Below, in pieces: positions 35,801 through 44,311 of a stretch of 64,000 nt of DNA. Position 1 is the stretch's first letter. Every line of letters starts with the position of its first letter. This DNA comes from Caballeronia temeraria (lineage in GTDB: Bacteria > Pseudomonadota > Gammaproteobacteria > Burkholderiales > Burkholderiaceae): the NCBI RefSeq assembly GCF_001544795.2, contig NZ_FCOI02000012.1, forward strand, positions 1 through 64,000, given 5' to 3'. A model generated the notes under the pieces. That model worked only from the letters and a program-made list of their open reading frames with translations. It was not told the origin of the DNA and searched no databases. Both the position numbers and the translations under genes were made by a program.

Positions 35801-36985
35801 GCGGCGTAAAAGGTCGGCGGAGATATCGCTCGAGATCGAGCCGAGATAGGAACCGCTGCGCGCCTGCGCGATGGCGGGCTCGTCGATATCGGTGGCGAAA
35901 ATTTGATACGTCGTCTCGAAACCGGCGACTTCGCGCGCCTGCGCCAGCATGATCGCAAGCGAATAGGCTTCCTCGCCCGTCGAGCAGCCGGGCACCCAGA
36001 CGCGAATCTGCGTCTCGCCCTTCGACGCGTCGAGCAATTGAGGCACGACATCGCGGCGCAGCGCGTCGAAAGCATCGCGATCGCGGAAGAACTGCGTTAC
36101 GCCGATCAGCATGTCGGCGAGCAATGACGTGGTTTCGTCCGGATTCGCGCGCAGAAAGTCGCGATACGCGCCGATGTCGCGCAGCCCGTTCACCTGCATG
36201 CGCCGCTCGATGCGCCGCAGGATGGTCGCGCGCTTGTAGTGGCGGAAATCGTGCCCGGTGCGCACGCGCAGTTGCATGAGGATGTCGGCGAGCGCGCGTT
36301 CGGCGCTGCCCGCCGTGGGCGGCGCTTCCTTCTCTGTCGCCTCGCCGCCTTCGCTGATCGGCAGAGAGATTTTCTTCGCGTTGTTCCAGAGATCGTGCAG
36401 CTTCTCGGGCATCTCCGCCGCGGGCAGGATGAAATCGACCTGGCGCGTGGTGATCGCGTGCTGGGGCATTTCGGCGAAATGCGCATCTTCCGGCTTCTGC
36501 GCCACCGTGATGCCGCCCATTTCCTTGATGCGCGACAGTCCCGCCGCGCCGTCCGAGCCCGAGCCCGACATCACGATGCCGACCGAGCGCGTGCCGTGCG
36601 CCGTCGCCAGCGTGGCGAAAAAGTGATCGATGGTCGTGGGCGATCCGCTGGCCGCGCGGTCCACGGCCTGGAGATAGCCGCCCGACATTTCGAGATGCTT
36701 GTCCGGCGCATTGATGTAGATATGGTTCTTCTCGATGGCCGTCGTCGTGGACACCTGCGTGACGGGCATGTCCGTCACCCGTTGCAGGACTTCGTCCGCA
36801 CGGCTCAGATGATCCGCCGGCAGATGCACGATCACCACGAACGCCATGTCCATTTCGGCCGGGGCGTTATCGAAGAAATTGAGCAACGCTTCGATGCCGC
36901 CCGCGGACGCGCCCATCCCGACTACGGCGAAAGGCAGGGCTTCGAAATTTTCGGAAGCCGCCGCCTTCGATCGACTGCTGGTCAT
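32825..36985 (-). CDS. CheB-CheR-PAS-histidine kinase-receiver fusion protein
   Basis: A 1386-residue multidomain protein. Order: CheB methylesterase (about 18-200; triad S27, H54, D145), CheR N-terminal and SAM-binding methyltransferase domains (about 225-480; GCSTGEEAYSLAI), a PAS-like region, a long coiled coil (about 660-740; repeats of ELQAINEEL and ELQSVNEEL), two PAS domains (about 740-850 and 870-990), HisKA with the phospho-His in MLSHELKHPLN, HATPase (NLVSNALKF, GQGIEA, GLGIGLALAK) and a receiver with LLLVDND and SDIQLPGMDGY. It should couple receptor-like methylation to phospho-relay, in the cytosol. GGAG precedes the ATG. A lone cheB-like gene follows 52 bases on. Confidence 0.92.
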   Translation of the reverse strand: MTSSRSKAAASENFEALPFAVVGMGASAGGIEALLNFFDNAPAEMDMAFVVIVHLPADHLSRADEVLQRVTDMPVTQVSTTTAIEKNHIYINAPDKHLEMSGGYLQAVDRAASGSPTTIDHFFATLATAHGTRSVGIVMSGSGSDGAAGLSRIKEMGGITVAQKPEDAHFAEMPQHAITTRQVDFILPAAEMPEKLHDLWNNAKKISLPISEGGEATEKEAPPTAGSAERALADILMQLRVRTGHDFRHYKRATILRRIERRMQVNGLRDIGAYRDFLRANPDETTSLLADMLIGVTQFFRDRDAFDALRRDVVPQLLDASKGETQIRVWVPGCSTGEEAYSLAIMLAQAREVAGFETTYQIFATDIDEPAIAQARSGSYLGSISSDISADLLRRYFKQEGGRYQIVKSVRERILFAAHSLLRDPPFSHLDLISCRNVLIYLDRAVQRQVLELFHFALRAGGYLFLGTAESADTADDLFTIVDKKSRIYRARTVLNRVKPPVSFPSLSPAMGPREELAAAAAPVSMNAGPETPERRSFSFAALHQRVLEEYAPPSVVVDRDSNIVHLSTTAGRFLRHGGGELSSNIMALVLPELRLDLRTTLFRAHQTGGSVEARRVKLSQDGRAVWVNMTVRPFHDNGVNADFFLVLFDEVQEHMADEGLPEQRGQDPLLLQLERELQHTREQLATTIEQHETTVEELKASNEELQAINEELRSATEELESSKEELQSVNEELTTVNAELQARVEDTAKANDDLQNIIAATEIATVFVDKQIRVKRFTTSATRVFKLIDVDIGRSLFDITHSLRYSSLADDVKQAFETLKLIEREVESSDGRWYLMRLLPYRTADDRIDGAVLTLIDVTARHVAEETARIGEERLRLVAQSTNDYAIIVQDPNGTIVTWNAGAERIFGFSEKEVVGRNIALIYPPEDRKANVPANEREVAAREGRADDERWHITRDDRRVYCTGVVTPISDPSFTGFAKIARDLTERKMREDANRDALAHEHAEREKASLSNQLKDDFIAMLSHELKHPLNLIGMKAEILPRLPETRGIEVVQETADSIRRAVRGQAQIIDDLLDLSRVRTGKLALSIVPVDVAAVLARIADASESEAAQREITLRAGGRAVPIHAFADAVRCEQILWNLVSNALKFTDRGGSVDLRIAREGAMVRIDVIDTGQGIEASALPHIFDMYRQSGRNPTSAGLGIGLALAKQLVEMHGGRIEARSEGLGRGTTLSVWLPAAASHEAEPSRSAGRVRPVTGARLLLVDNDVEATASFAALLELEQASVRIASSAEQGLELLAQGAVDAVISDIQLPGMDGYELIRRVRADASLAGLKTIALTAFGRDEDRHAARQAGFDAHLTKPVDFPELLHTLDVLLEPGRSKEPAA

Positions 36986-37289
36986 GTCTCCGATTCCTCT
37001 GGGTTCATCCTTTCTCTCCCATCGTCACGCATTTGTTTTGAGTTCACTCGTGAGCCCTCATGCCAGCCGTGCTGTCATGTCGTTCGTACCGGGGTTGCTG
37101 CGCCGCGAGCCAGCCGCGCTTCGTGCGGCATCGAATTGTAGTGTATGCAACGCGGGCATTCGGCGGTCGGATATCGACACGACGCATTTCTTACGCGCCG
37201 CCGAAGCGAGGAGACGTGGACCGGCCGCTACGCGCCACGCGCGCAGGGAAAGAAGTCAGGCGGACAGACCGGATGAGCGCGCGATCAGC
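36986..37289. other. Intergenic region upstream of the CheB-CheR kinase gene
   Basis: About 304 bases between the kinase start and the end of the recombinase-like gene, which runs in the same direction. It should hold the kinase promoter. Nothing else was recognised; reading frames here lack ribosome sites. Confidence 0.35.
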
Positions 37290-37949
37290 CTATTTCGAAT
37301 CGTTGGCGGCGAGCGGTTCCGGCCCTGACGGAGCCTGGATCACCGCATGCATGGCGGTTTCCTGAGATTGCTGCGCGTGGGCATTGCGCAGCCGCATGAT
37401 GGTCTGGCGCGACGTATTGAGCGAGCGGGCGATCTCGGTCACCGTGAGGCCGGCGTCGAGTCCGAGCATCGCCTGATGCTGTTGTGCCGGCGAGAGCGAA
37501 CTCGGGCGGCCTTGCGCGACGCCTCGCTCCTTCGCGGCGCTTGCCGCCTCGCGGGCACGGCTGCGACGTGTGACGCGCTCGAGTTCTTCGGCGAGCCGCA
37601 GCGCTTCCACGAACGCAAAACCTTCTTTCGAACACAGATCGCTCTTGCCGTATGCGAGGCAAACCGTCGCGACGCCGCGCCGCTCGAGCATGTTGATCGT
37701 GGCGACAACGTCCTGCACGCTGTTACCGAGGCACCAGAGTCGCGTCGTGATCAGCGTGTCGCCCGTCTGCAGCCGGCGAAGGGCGCGCTGAAACGCGGGA
37801 CGCGAGACCGCGGGAATCGTGCAACTGCAACGCTCGACGAAGACCGCGCTCATGTCGACGAAATAGCCTGCCGCATCTATTTCCAACAAATCGCGTTCGT
37901 GCGTCGGAACGCCTCTGCTTTCTTCGAAGACATATACGACAGTCGCCAT
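37290..37949 (-). CDS. Degenerate serine-recombinase-like DNA-binding protein
   Basis: A 219-residue protein with a resolvase-type N-terminal fold (1-130) and a C-terminal helix-turn-helix (about 150-200; GLTVTEIARSLNTSRQTIMR). The expected active-site phrase YxRVSTxxQ reads YVFEESRGVPTHE, so Arg8 is lost and Ser is displaced by one, and the DRLGRS phrase reads WCLGNS at 72-77, so both Arg are replaced. It may bind DNA without recombining it. AAGG precedes the ATG at 37949; the frame is open further upstream. No inverted-repeat partner site was recognised. Confidence 0.7.
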   Translation of the reverse strand: MATVVYVFEESRGVPTHERDLLEIDAAGYFVDMSAVFVERCSCTIPAVSRPAFQRALRRLQTGDTLITTRLWCLGNSVQDVVATINMLERRGVATVCLAYGKSDLCSKEGFAFVEALRLAEELERVTRRSRAREAASAAKERGVAQGRPSSLSPAQQHQAMLGLDAGLTVTEIARSLNTSRQTIMRLRNAHAQQSQETAMHAVIQAPSGPEPLAANDSK

Positions 37950-38120
37950 CGGCCTTGACCTTTTTTTCAATGCGGAGATCGTGCGTATGTCCCGGCGGGC
38001 AAGACGCACGGATGGATGAAGTATGACAGCGCAAGAAGCCCCTTCAACGTACGGAACCCGTGCATTTCGCACATGATGCGTCGCGTACAGGGCGGATTCC
38101 CTACGTGCGCAAGGTTGCTG

Positions 38121-38348
38121 TCAGGCAGCGGCCGTCGAATGCCACATGCGGCGATCCACTTCGTCCTTGCCGGCCATCAGCGCAAAGGCGCGGGCTTCGT
38201 CGGCGGTGGCGAAATGTCCAAGCACGCCGGTTGCGCGCTGCAGGCCGGTGCTGTCGCAGACTATCGCCATCGCCGCGTACAGACCGCCGTCGAACGCGGC
38301 CATCGGCATGATGACGAAACTGCGGTACGTGAACTGAGGCTGATTCAT
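38121..38348 (-). CDS. Small protein, unknown function
   Basis: A 75-residue protein (MNQPQFTYRSFVIMPMA...) with a beta-rich front and a helix (TADEARAFALMAGKDEVDRR). GAGAGG precedes the ATG at 38348. It resembles short uncharacterised Burkholderia proteins. It lies leftward, 171 bases beyond the recombinase-like gene start. No function proposed. Confidence 0.6.
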   Translation of the reverse strand: MNQPQFTYRSFVIMPMAAFDGGLYAAMAIVCDSTGLQRATGVLGHFATADEARAFALMAGKDEVDRRMWHSTAAA

Positions 38349-38505
38349 GGCGCCCTCTCTCTTATCCGACGATCGCTCTTTTGGGCAGTGCGGACCGCCC
38401 TTGGCTATGCGCAAATTGTCCATCAGAAGAATAGGCCGGCGACTAGGGAAAACCAGCAACAAATCCCGTCCGAAAACGTTCCCAAAAGAAGGAACGACCG
38501 TACGT

Positions 38506-38811
38506 TCACAACTCCGGACGCGCGATGTCTCCCTTCACGACGTGATCGCCACGATCCAGCGCGGCGGCGACTGCGGCGGCTTTCGTCGGATACGGACCGA
38601 TGGTGTCCGCGCCGTCGAATGGAAAGAGCAGTTTTCCGTCGGTCTTGCGTACGACTTTCAGCGTGCCGAAAAAACCGCTCGCGCTGCTGCCCCGGTACGA
38701 AGCGTAAATCTGGAAGTCGTTCTCGCTCGTTCCCGGCGTCGGCGTCATCGTGCGCGTGGGGAAGAGGACCAGCTTCGGGCGCTTGCCACTCAATTCATTC
38801 ACCGGGATCAC
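38506..38811 (-). CDS. DUF6723-like protein
   Basis: A protein of about 101 residues recognised with moderate confidence as the DUF6723 type of Burkholderiaceae: FQIYASYRGSSASGFFGTLK, VVRKTDGKLLFPFDG, IGPYPTKAAAVAAA. No ATG fits; the call begins at GTG 38811 (VIPVNELSGKR), and GTG at 38802 is an alternative, both with weak ribosome sites. The frame is open for 85 codons further upstream but with non-coding-like composition. Function unknown. Confidence 0.6.
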   Translation of the reverse strand: MIPVNELSGKRPKLVLFPTRTMTPTPGTSENDFQIYASYRGSSASGFFGTLKVVRKTDGKLLFPFDGADTIGPYPTKAAAVAAALDRGDHVVKGDIARPEL

Positions 38812-39086
38812 CGTTTTTTGTGTCGATGATTCATTGTGTGCTATCGAACGTGCGATGACCCCGTACGTAATCCGCCCCTTGCGCGGACGGCCTGCGCCCT
38901 GGCGCCGCGACCGTCGGCATGGCCATTGCTGCGAACGACAACACGTTCGGTCCGGAGCGGCCATGTCACTGCAACCCATGCGTCCTTTGCTCCGCCGCAG
39001 GCCACAGGCGCCGGAACCGGAAGACTGACGCCCCACGCGCGAATTCCCTTTCGAGGCCGATAACAATAACGACGAAGGAAGCGCCG

Positions 39087-39341
39087 ATGCGGGCCACCAT
39101 TCTGTCTCACGAAAAACCGTCCGATGCCTCGTCCGTGGAGGTGCATCGCTTCAACTTCAGGATCGAGGACGACGAGTCCCGGCCGATGCTCGAATCCATC
39201 TCGCTGCGCACGGCGCGCGTGCTCGTGGCCCATTTCGAGGATGGCAACGCCTTTCTCCGCATGCTGAGGGCGATTTGCGCCGCGCGCTGCGACGAATACG
39301 ACGACCTGCTCGGACGCGTCTACACCGATCATCCCGGCTGA
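39087..39341 (+). CDS. Small protein, unknown function
   Basis: An 84-residue soluble protein (MRATILSHEKPSDASSVEVH...), acidic in the centre (RIEDDESRPMLES) and with a helical end. AAGGA lies about eight bases before the ATG, which supports expression. The last 13 bases overlap the end of the convergent cyclase gene. No family recognised, and no function proposed. Confidence 0.6.
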   Translation: MRATILSHEKPSDASSVEVHRFNFRIEDDESRPMLESISLRTARVLVAHFEDGNAFLRMLRAICAARCDEYDDLLGRVYTDHPG

Positions 39342-42300
39342 CTGCCTCTCGCGAGCGCTGCATCGACGGCGACGAGATGCCGTGCATAACCGGCCTGCGC
39401 CAGCGCTTCTCTCACGCGCCGAAGCTCGCGGGCGACGGCTTCCTCGTCGCGTTTCGCGGACCACGCCGCGAGCGCGCGCCCGCGTGCGGCGAAGAGTTGC
39501 GACCACGGCAGCGGCTCGGCCTGCGTGTAGCGTTCGAGCGCTTCGACGTGACGCATCGCGCTCGCCGTGTCGTTGCAGGCGAGCATCGCGTCGATGGCAT
39601 CGCGATGAAACCACAAGTGGTTGTGACCGACCGCGCCGCGCCGCAACAGGTCCGCGCCTTCATCGAGCAGACGAACGCGTTCGGCATCGTCGTCGACGGC
39701 GAGACTGAGCGCGCCCAGCGTCTTCGGCGCGCTGAACTGCATGCCGACCTCGCGGCACAGCGCAAGCGACGCGCGCAGCATCCGCACGGCTTCCTTGCGA
39801 TCGCCGTCGTCGAGCAGCAGGCGTCCTTGCATCTCCATGCTTTGCGCCTCGAAACGGCGGGCGCCGAGCTGCCGGATAAGCGCGCGTTCACGGTCGAGAT
39901 GAAGGCGCATCGCGTGGGCATCGCCCAGTTCGTAGCAGGCGAACACGCCGAGCGTCTCGCAGAGCAATTGCGCGCGCGGCTGGCCGATGAGCGCCGCCTC
40001 GCGCGAACCGTCGACGGCATCCGCGCGCGCTTCGCGGGCTTCGTCGAGATACATGCGGCTGAAGCCCATCATCGAGCGATTCGCCACTTCGATGCGGCCG
40101 AAACCATGCTCGCGCGCCAGCGCGACCGCGCCGCTGAAATGCGCGAACGCGCTCTTCATGCGGCCTTGCGCATAGGCGGCGTCGGCGACTCCGCCGAGCG
40201 CGCGCGCTTCTGCTTCGGGCGCGTTCAGACGCTTCGCATACGCGAGTCCGCGCTCGTGCTCGATCCTGCATTCGTCGATACGTCCCAGCGGAAACAGAAT
40301 GTTGCCGCGCAGATGATGCAAACGCGCAAGCTCGCTCACGCGGTCGTCGCGTTGCGCCGATTCCTGCGCGGCGTCGATGAGCGTAAGCGCTTCGGCGAGG
40401 CCTTCGTTCACGCGCAGGCCTTCGGCGAGCCCGAGCCGGGCGTCGCAGAGACACGCGTCGTCGGGCGATTGCGCAACGGCCGCGCGATACGTATCGATCG
40501 ATGCCGCGATATCGCCGAGATCGCGTTGCAACTCGCCCTTGAAGCACATCAGCGCATGACGCTCGCGCGGCGTGCGCGCGATCTCGAGCCCGCGCGCGAC
40601 GAGTTGCAGCGCCGATTCCGTGAAGTGTCCCGCACGTTGCGCGATGGCTGCCACGAGCAATGCCCGCGGCGCGCGCTCGTCTTCCGCGCGATCCAGATGC
40701 TGCGCGTGAAGCACCGGATCGCGCCTGCCGAACCACTCGGCCGCGCGCCGATGCAACTCGCGCCGCGCGCCGCTCAGGAGCGTCGAATAGGCGCTCTCCT
40801 GAATCAGCGCATGCGCGAAAAGAAAGTTGTCGCCTTCCGGCACGATCAGCGCATTCGCGACGAGCACGCCGCAGTCGTAGCCGGGATCGTCGATCAGATG
40901 CCGCACGAGCGCCGCATCGAAACGCTGCCCGATCACCGATGCCGCGCGAAACGCCGCCCGGTCGCGCGCCGCGAGCCGGTCCATGCGCGCGAGCACGAGA
41001 CTCTGGATCGACGGCGGAATCATGTCGCCGCTGCCTTCCTCCACGTTATGCAGCAACTGTTCGAGAAAGAGCGGATTGCCGGCCGCGCGCTCGATGCATG
41101 CGTGCGCGACGCGCTGAGTCGCGTCGATGAAATGGCTCGCGAGCGACAGCGATTCCTCGCGGCGCAGCGGACCGAGATCGATCGTCGCGAGCGGCCGGTC
41201 GTGCAGGCGCGCGCGCCATGCGGCATCGAGCGGATCGCCTTCGACGCGTGAGGTCATCACGAGCAAACCCGCGCCATCGGCGACGCCCGATGCGAATGCC
41301 GCGAGATAGCCGAGCAGTTGCGCATCGGCCCAATGCAGGTCTTCGACGACGATCATCGGCGGCGCGCGGCGGCATGCGTGCGCGGTCAGCGCGGCGACGA
41401 CGGCTTCCTTGCCGCATTTGCGCGCGGCGTGATCCATCGCGTCGTAGCGCGAGCGCCATTCGGCGGTTTGCGGCACATCGAGCAGATCGTGCAGGAACAT
41501 GCGCTGTTCCGGCTCGATGACATGCGCGCTCACGCAGCCATCGGCGGCGGCGCGTGCTTCGTCATCGGCGGACGATGCCAGGCCGAGCAGACCGCCGATG
41601 ATCGCGCGCACCGGATCCTGTCCCTTGCCGACGCCGAAATCGAGCACCAGACCGCGATGCACCGTAAAGCCGAGCGTCAGCCCGAACGCGCGCATTTCCT
41701 CGACGAGACGCGTCTTGCCGATCCCCGCCGCGCCGCGCACATACACGACATGGCCCGCGCGCTGCGCGACGCACGCACGCGCGATGACGCGAAACTGTTC
41801 CAGCTCGACCTGCCGTCCGACGAAACGGCCGCGGTTCGCCTGCACCGGTTCGCGCGCCGCGCTGTGCAGACACCAGACGCGCGTGGGCAGATCGATGCCC
41901 TTGAAGCGCATTTCGCCGATGAACTCGCAGACCGCGCCATCGCCGAGCGCGCGATGCACGCCATCGGACAAGAGCGTCTGACCGCCGCTTGCCGCCGCGA
42001 CGAGGCGCGCAGCGAGATTCACCGAATCGCCGTGCACGGTGTATTCGCGCGCGCCCGCCGTCCCGAGCGTGCCCGCCACCACTTCGCCGCTCGCGATGCC
42101 GATATGCGCCTTCAGCGGATGCGTGCTCGTCGCGCTGAAGTCGGCGAGCGCCGTGTGGATATCGAGCGCCGCGCGGGCCGCGCGCAGCGAATCCGTCTCG
42201 TGCGCGCGCGGTGCGCCGAAGAGCGCCATGACCGCATCGCCGATATGTTTATCGACCGTCCCGCCATACGCGAGCACGATTCCGTCGACGATGCCCGTGA

Positions 42301-42613
42301 AGCAGCCCACGAGTTCGCGCAACTCTTCAGCATCGACTGTTTGCGAGAGCGCCGTGTAGCCGCAGAGGTCGGCGAAGAGAACCGTGACTTGCCTGCGATC
42401 GTCGGGCGGCGCGGGTTCGTCGGCAGGCGTAGCGGCTGCGAGCGCCCCGATCGCCGCGAGCAGCCGCTTGCGATGTCCGAGCGACTGCACGCCGAGTTCC
42501 TTCAGGTCCGCGTCGGTGAGCGCGGGCAGCATGGCGGCGTCGATGTCGTTGTCGGCGAACGTTCGTGCGTATTGCCCGAGCGCGAGCCCGCTCAACCATT
42601 GTGCGATGTCCAT
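39329..42613 (-). CDS. SAM-domain class III nucleotide cyclase with AAA ATPase and repeats
   Basis: A 1094-residue signalling protein. A SAM (sterile alpha motif) domain (1-60) is followed by a class III cyclase domain (about 75-250; metal Asp82 in LFADLCGYTAL and D126 in IGDAVMAL), an ATPase with P-loop GAAGIGKT (294-301), then a long helical-repeat region (about 580-1050) of TPR type. Such proteins make cAMP or a related nucleotide and the repeats sense partners. The order cyclase then ATPase then TPR is known in actinobacteria and proteobacteria; the SAM domain is a scaffold addition. It is leftward, and upstream is a LysE-type gene in the same direction. Confidence 0.87.
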   Translation of the reverse strand: MDIAQWLSGLALGQYARTFADNDIDAAMLPALTDADLKELGVQSLGHRKRLLAAIGALAAATPADEPAPPDDRRQVTVLFADLCGYTALSQTVDAEELRELVGCFTGIVDGIVLAYGGTVDKHIGDAVMALFGAPRAHETDSLRAARAALDIHTALADFSATSTHPLKAHIGIASGEVVAGTLGTAGAREYTVHGDSVNLAARLVAAASGGQTLLSDGVHRALGDGAVCEFIGEMRFKGIDLPTRVWCLHSAAREPVQANRGRFVGRQVELEQFRVIARACVAQRAGHVVYVRGAAGIGKTRLVEEMRAFGLTLGFTVHRGLVLDFGVGKGQDPVRAIIGGLLGLASSADDEARAAADGCVSAHVIEPEQRMFLHDLLDVPQTAEWRSRYDAMDHAARKCGKEAVVAALTAHACRRAPPMIVVEDLHWADAQLLGYLAAFASGVADGAGLLVMTSRVEGDPLDAAWRARLHDRPLATIDLGPLRREESLSLASHFIDATQRVAHACIERAAGNPLFLEQLLHNVEEGSGDMIPPSIQSLVLARMDRLAARDRAAFRAASVIGQRFDAALVRHLIDDPGYDCGVLVANALIVPEGDNFLFAHALIQESAYSTLLSGARRELHRRAAEWFGRRDPVLHAQHLDRAEDERAPRALLVAAIAQRAGHFTESALQLVARGLEIARTPRERHALMCFKGELQRDLGDIAASIDTYRAAVAQSPDDACLCDARLGLAEGLRVNEGLAEALTLIDAAQESAQRDDRVSELARLHHLRGNILFPLGRIDECRIEHERGLAYAKRLNAPEAEARALGGVADAAYAQGRMKSAFAHFSGAVALAREHGFGRIEVANRSMMGFSRMYLDEAREARADAVDGSREAALIGQPRAQLLCETLGVFACYELGDAHAMRLHLDRERALIRQLGARRFEAQSMEMQGRLLLDDGDRKEAVRMLRASLALCREVGMQFSAPKTLGALSLAVDDDAERVRLLDEGADLLRRGAVGHNHLWFHRDAIDAMLACNDTASAMRHVEALERYTQAEPLPWSQLFAARGRALAAWSAKRDEEAVARELRRVREALAQAGYARHLVAVDAALARGSQPG

Positions 42614-42674
42614 CGTCCTCGCCCGGCGCCACGGTTATCTTGATTCTAGTGCGCGTGGCGTGGATGGACGGGAA

Positions 42675-43304
42675 TCAGCGCCGCGCTTCGGTCGCCATTC
42701 TCATCGCGAGGCCGGCGAGCACGGTGCCCATCAGCCAGCGTTGAATCAGCAGCCACGTGGGCCTGCGCGCGAGAAAGAGCGCGATCGATCCGGCGGTCAT
42801 GGCGACCATCGAATTGACGGTGATGCTGAGCATGATCTGCACGACGCCGAGCACGAGCGATTGACCGAGCACGCCATGCGACGGATCGATGAACTGCGGC
42901 AACAGCGACAGATACAGCACCGCGATCTTCGGATTCAACAGATTGGTGACGAAGCCCATCGTGAAGAGCTTGCGCGGGCTGTCGACAGGCAGATCGCGCA
43001 CCTGAAACGGCGAGCGCCCGCCCGGCTTCACGGCCTGCCACGCGAGATAGAGCAGATACAGCGCGCCGCCGAAACGCAGCGCGTCGTAAGCAAAGGGAAT
43101 GGCGACGAGAAGCGCCGTGATGCCGAACGCCGCGCACAACATGTAGAACACGAAGCCGAGCGCGACGCCGCCAAGCGAGATGAGCCCCGCCGTGCGGCCC
43201 TGGCAGATCGAACGCGAAATCAGGTAGACCATGTTCGGCCCTGGCGTGAGCGCCATGCCGAGTGCGACGAGACCGAATGCGAGCAGTTGCGGCGTGTGAG
43301 GCAT
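42675..43304 (-). CDS. LysE/RhtB-family exporter
   Basis: A 209-residue inner-membrane protein with six hydrophobic segments, matching the LysE/RhtB amino-acid export family. The N-terminal hallmark MALTPGPNMVYLISRSI (with PGPN) is clear. It probably exports a small amino acid or metabolite; the substrate is not predictable. The start at 43304 is preferred to the upstream ATG because GGAG lies nine bases before it. It is in the same direction as the cyclase gene, 61 bases away, and may share its transcript by chance. Confidence 0.88.
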   Translation of the reverse strand: MPHTPQLLAFGLVALGMALTPGPNMVYLISRSICQGRTAGLISLGGVALGFVFYMLCAAFGITALLVAIPFAYDALRFGGALYLLYLAWQAVKPGGRSPFQVRDLPVDSPRKLFTMGFVTNLLNPKIAVLYLSLLPQFIDPSHGVLGQSLVLGVVQIMLSITVNSMVAMTAGSIALFLARRPTWLLIQRWLMGTVLAGLAMRMATEARR

Positions 43305-43400
43305 CGTACGGGCTCCGGCGATAAAAATATCGATGCATTCTCGCCGCCGATGCACGGCGACGCCAGATACAGAACCGGCGTCGCCCGTCGATACACTTGC

Positions 43401-44147
43401 TTAACGCATGCCGCCGCTGGCGATGAGACTTTCGCCGGTCATCCAGCGCGCGTCGTCGGATGCGAGGAACACCGCGATCGATGCGATATCGTCCGGCTGG
43501 CCGAGGCGTCCGAGCGGCGTTTGCGCGAGCGCGGCCTTGTCGAAATCGGAATCGATGATGCCCGCGGTGTGCGTGCCTTCGGTCACCACGACGCCCGGAT
43601 TGATCGAGTTGACGCGGATCTTGCGCGCGCCGAGTTCGCGTGCGAGCACGCCGGTGATCGCATCGACAGCGCCTTTCGTGCCGCTATAAACGGCGCTCGT
43701 CGGCGGCGTGATGCGCGTCACGACCGAACTCACGTTGATGATGCTCGCGCCTTCGCCCAGATGCTTCGCGGCGGCCTGCGTGGTGAGCAGCGTGCCGAGC
43801 ACGTTGATATTGAACTGCCGGTGGAAATGCTCTTCCGTGATCTCTTCGAGCGCGGCGAACTCGTAGACGCCCGAGTTGTTGACCAGCACGTCGAGGCGTC
43901 CATACGTTTCGATCGCCGCCTTGATGATCCCTTGCGCATCGGCTGCTTTCGACACATCACCGCCGACTGCGATCGCCTTGCCCTTCGATGCCGTGATCTC
44001 CGCGACGACTGCATCTGCGCCCGCCTTGCTGCTCGCATAGTTCACGACGACCGATGCGCCTTCCGCCGCCAGCGCCTTCGCAATCGCCGCGCCGATACCT
44101 TTCGATGCGCCCGTGACGACCGCCACCTTGCCAATGAGTTTGCTCAT
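43401..44147 (-). CDS. Short-chain dehydrogenase/reductase
   Basis: A 248-residue SDR of the classical type. The cofactor motif TGASKGIG is at 13-20, NNSG near 90, and the catalytic S (VSS), Y (AVYSGTKG) and K residues are intact, so it is an active NAD(P)-dependent oxidoreductase. The first residues after the motif (NYASSK after the second strand) favour NADP. AAGGAA lies eight bases before the ATG. It ends 97 bases from the LysE gene. The substrate is unknown; family members often reduce keto groups. Confidence 0.9.
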   Translation of the reverse strand: MSKLIGKVAVVTGASKGIGAAIAKALAAEGASVVVNYASSKAGADAVVAEITASKGKAIAVGGDVSKAADAQGIIKAAIETYGRLDVLVNNSGVYEFAALEEITEEHFHRQFNINVLGTLLTTQAAAKHLGEGASIINVSSVVTRITPPTSAVYSGTKGAVDAITGVLARELGARKIRVNSINPGVVVTEGTHTAGIIDSDFDKAALAQTPLGRLGQPDDIASIAVFLASDDARWMTGESLIASGGMR

Positions 44148-44311
44148 GATCTATTCCTTGAAGAAGTTATTTAAATGCAGAGGTATGCCGGTCTTGCGTG
44201 CCGCGAAACCGGCGTCGTGGCAGTGAATGTAGTCATCTCTGCGAAGGCGATAAAGCAGCGTAGAGTGAAAAGACTTGAGGGCTGAGGCGAATAATCGATC
44301 GGAGGCCACGC

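Noticed and set aside
41318-42643. 441-codon rightward frame opposite the cyclase gene
   Set aside because: Arg-rich antisense shadow with no motif.
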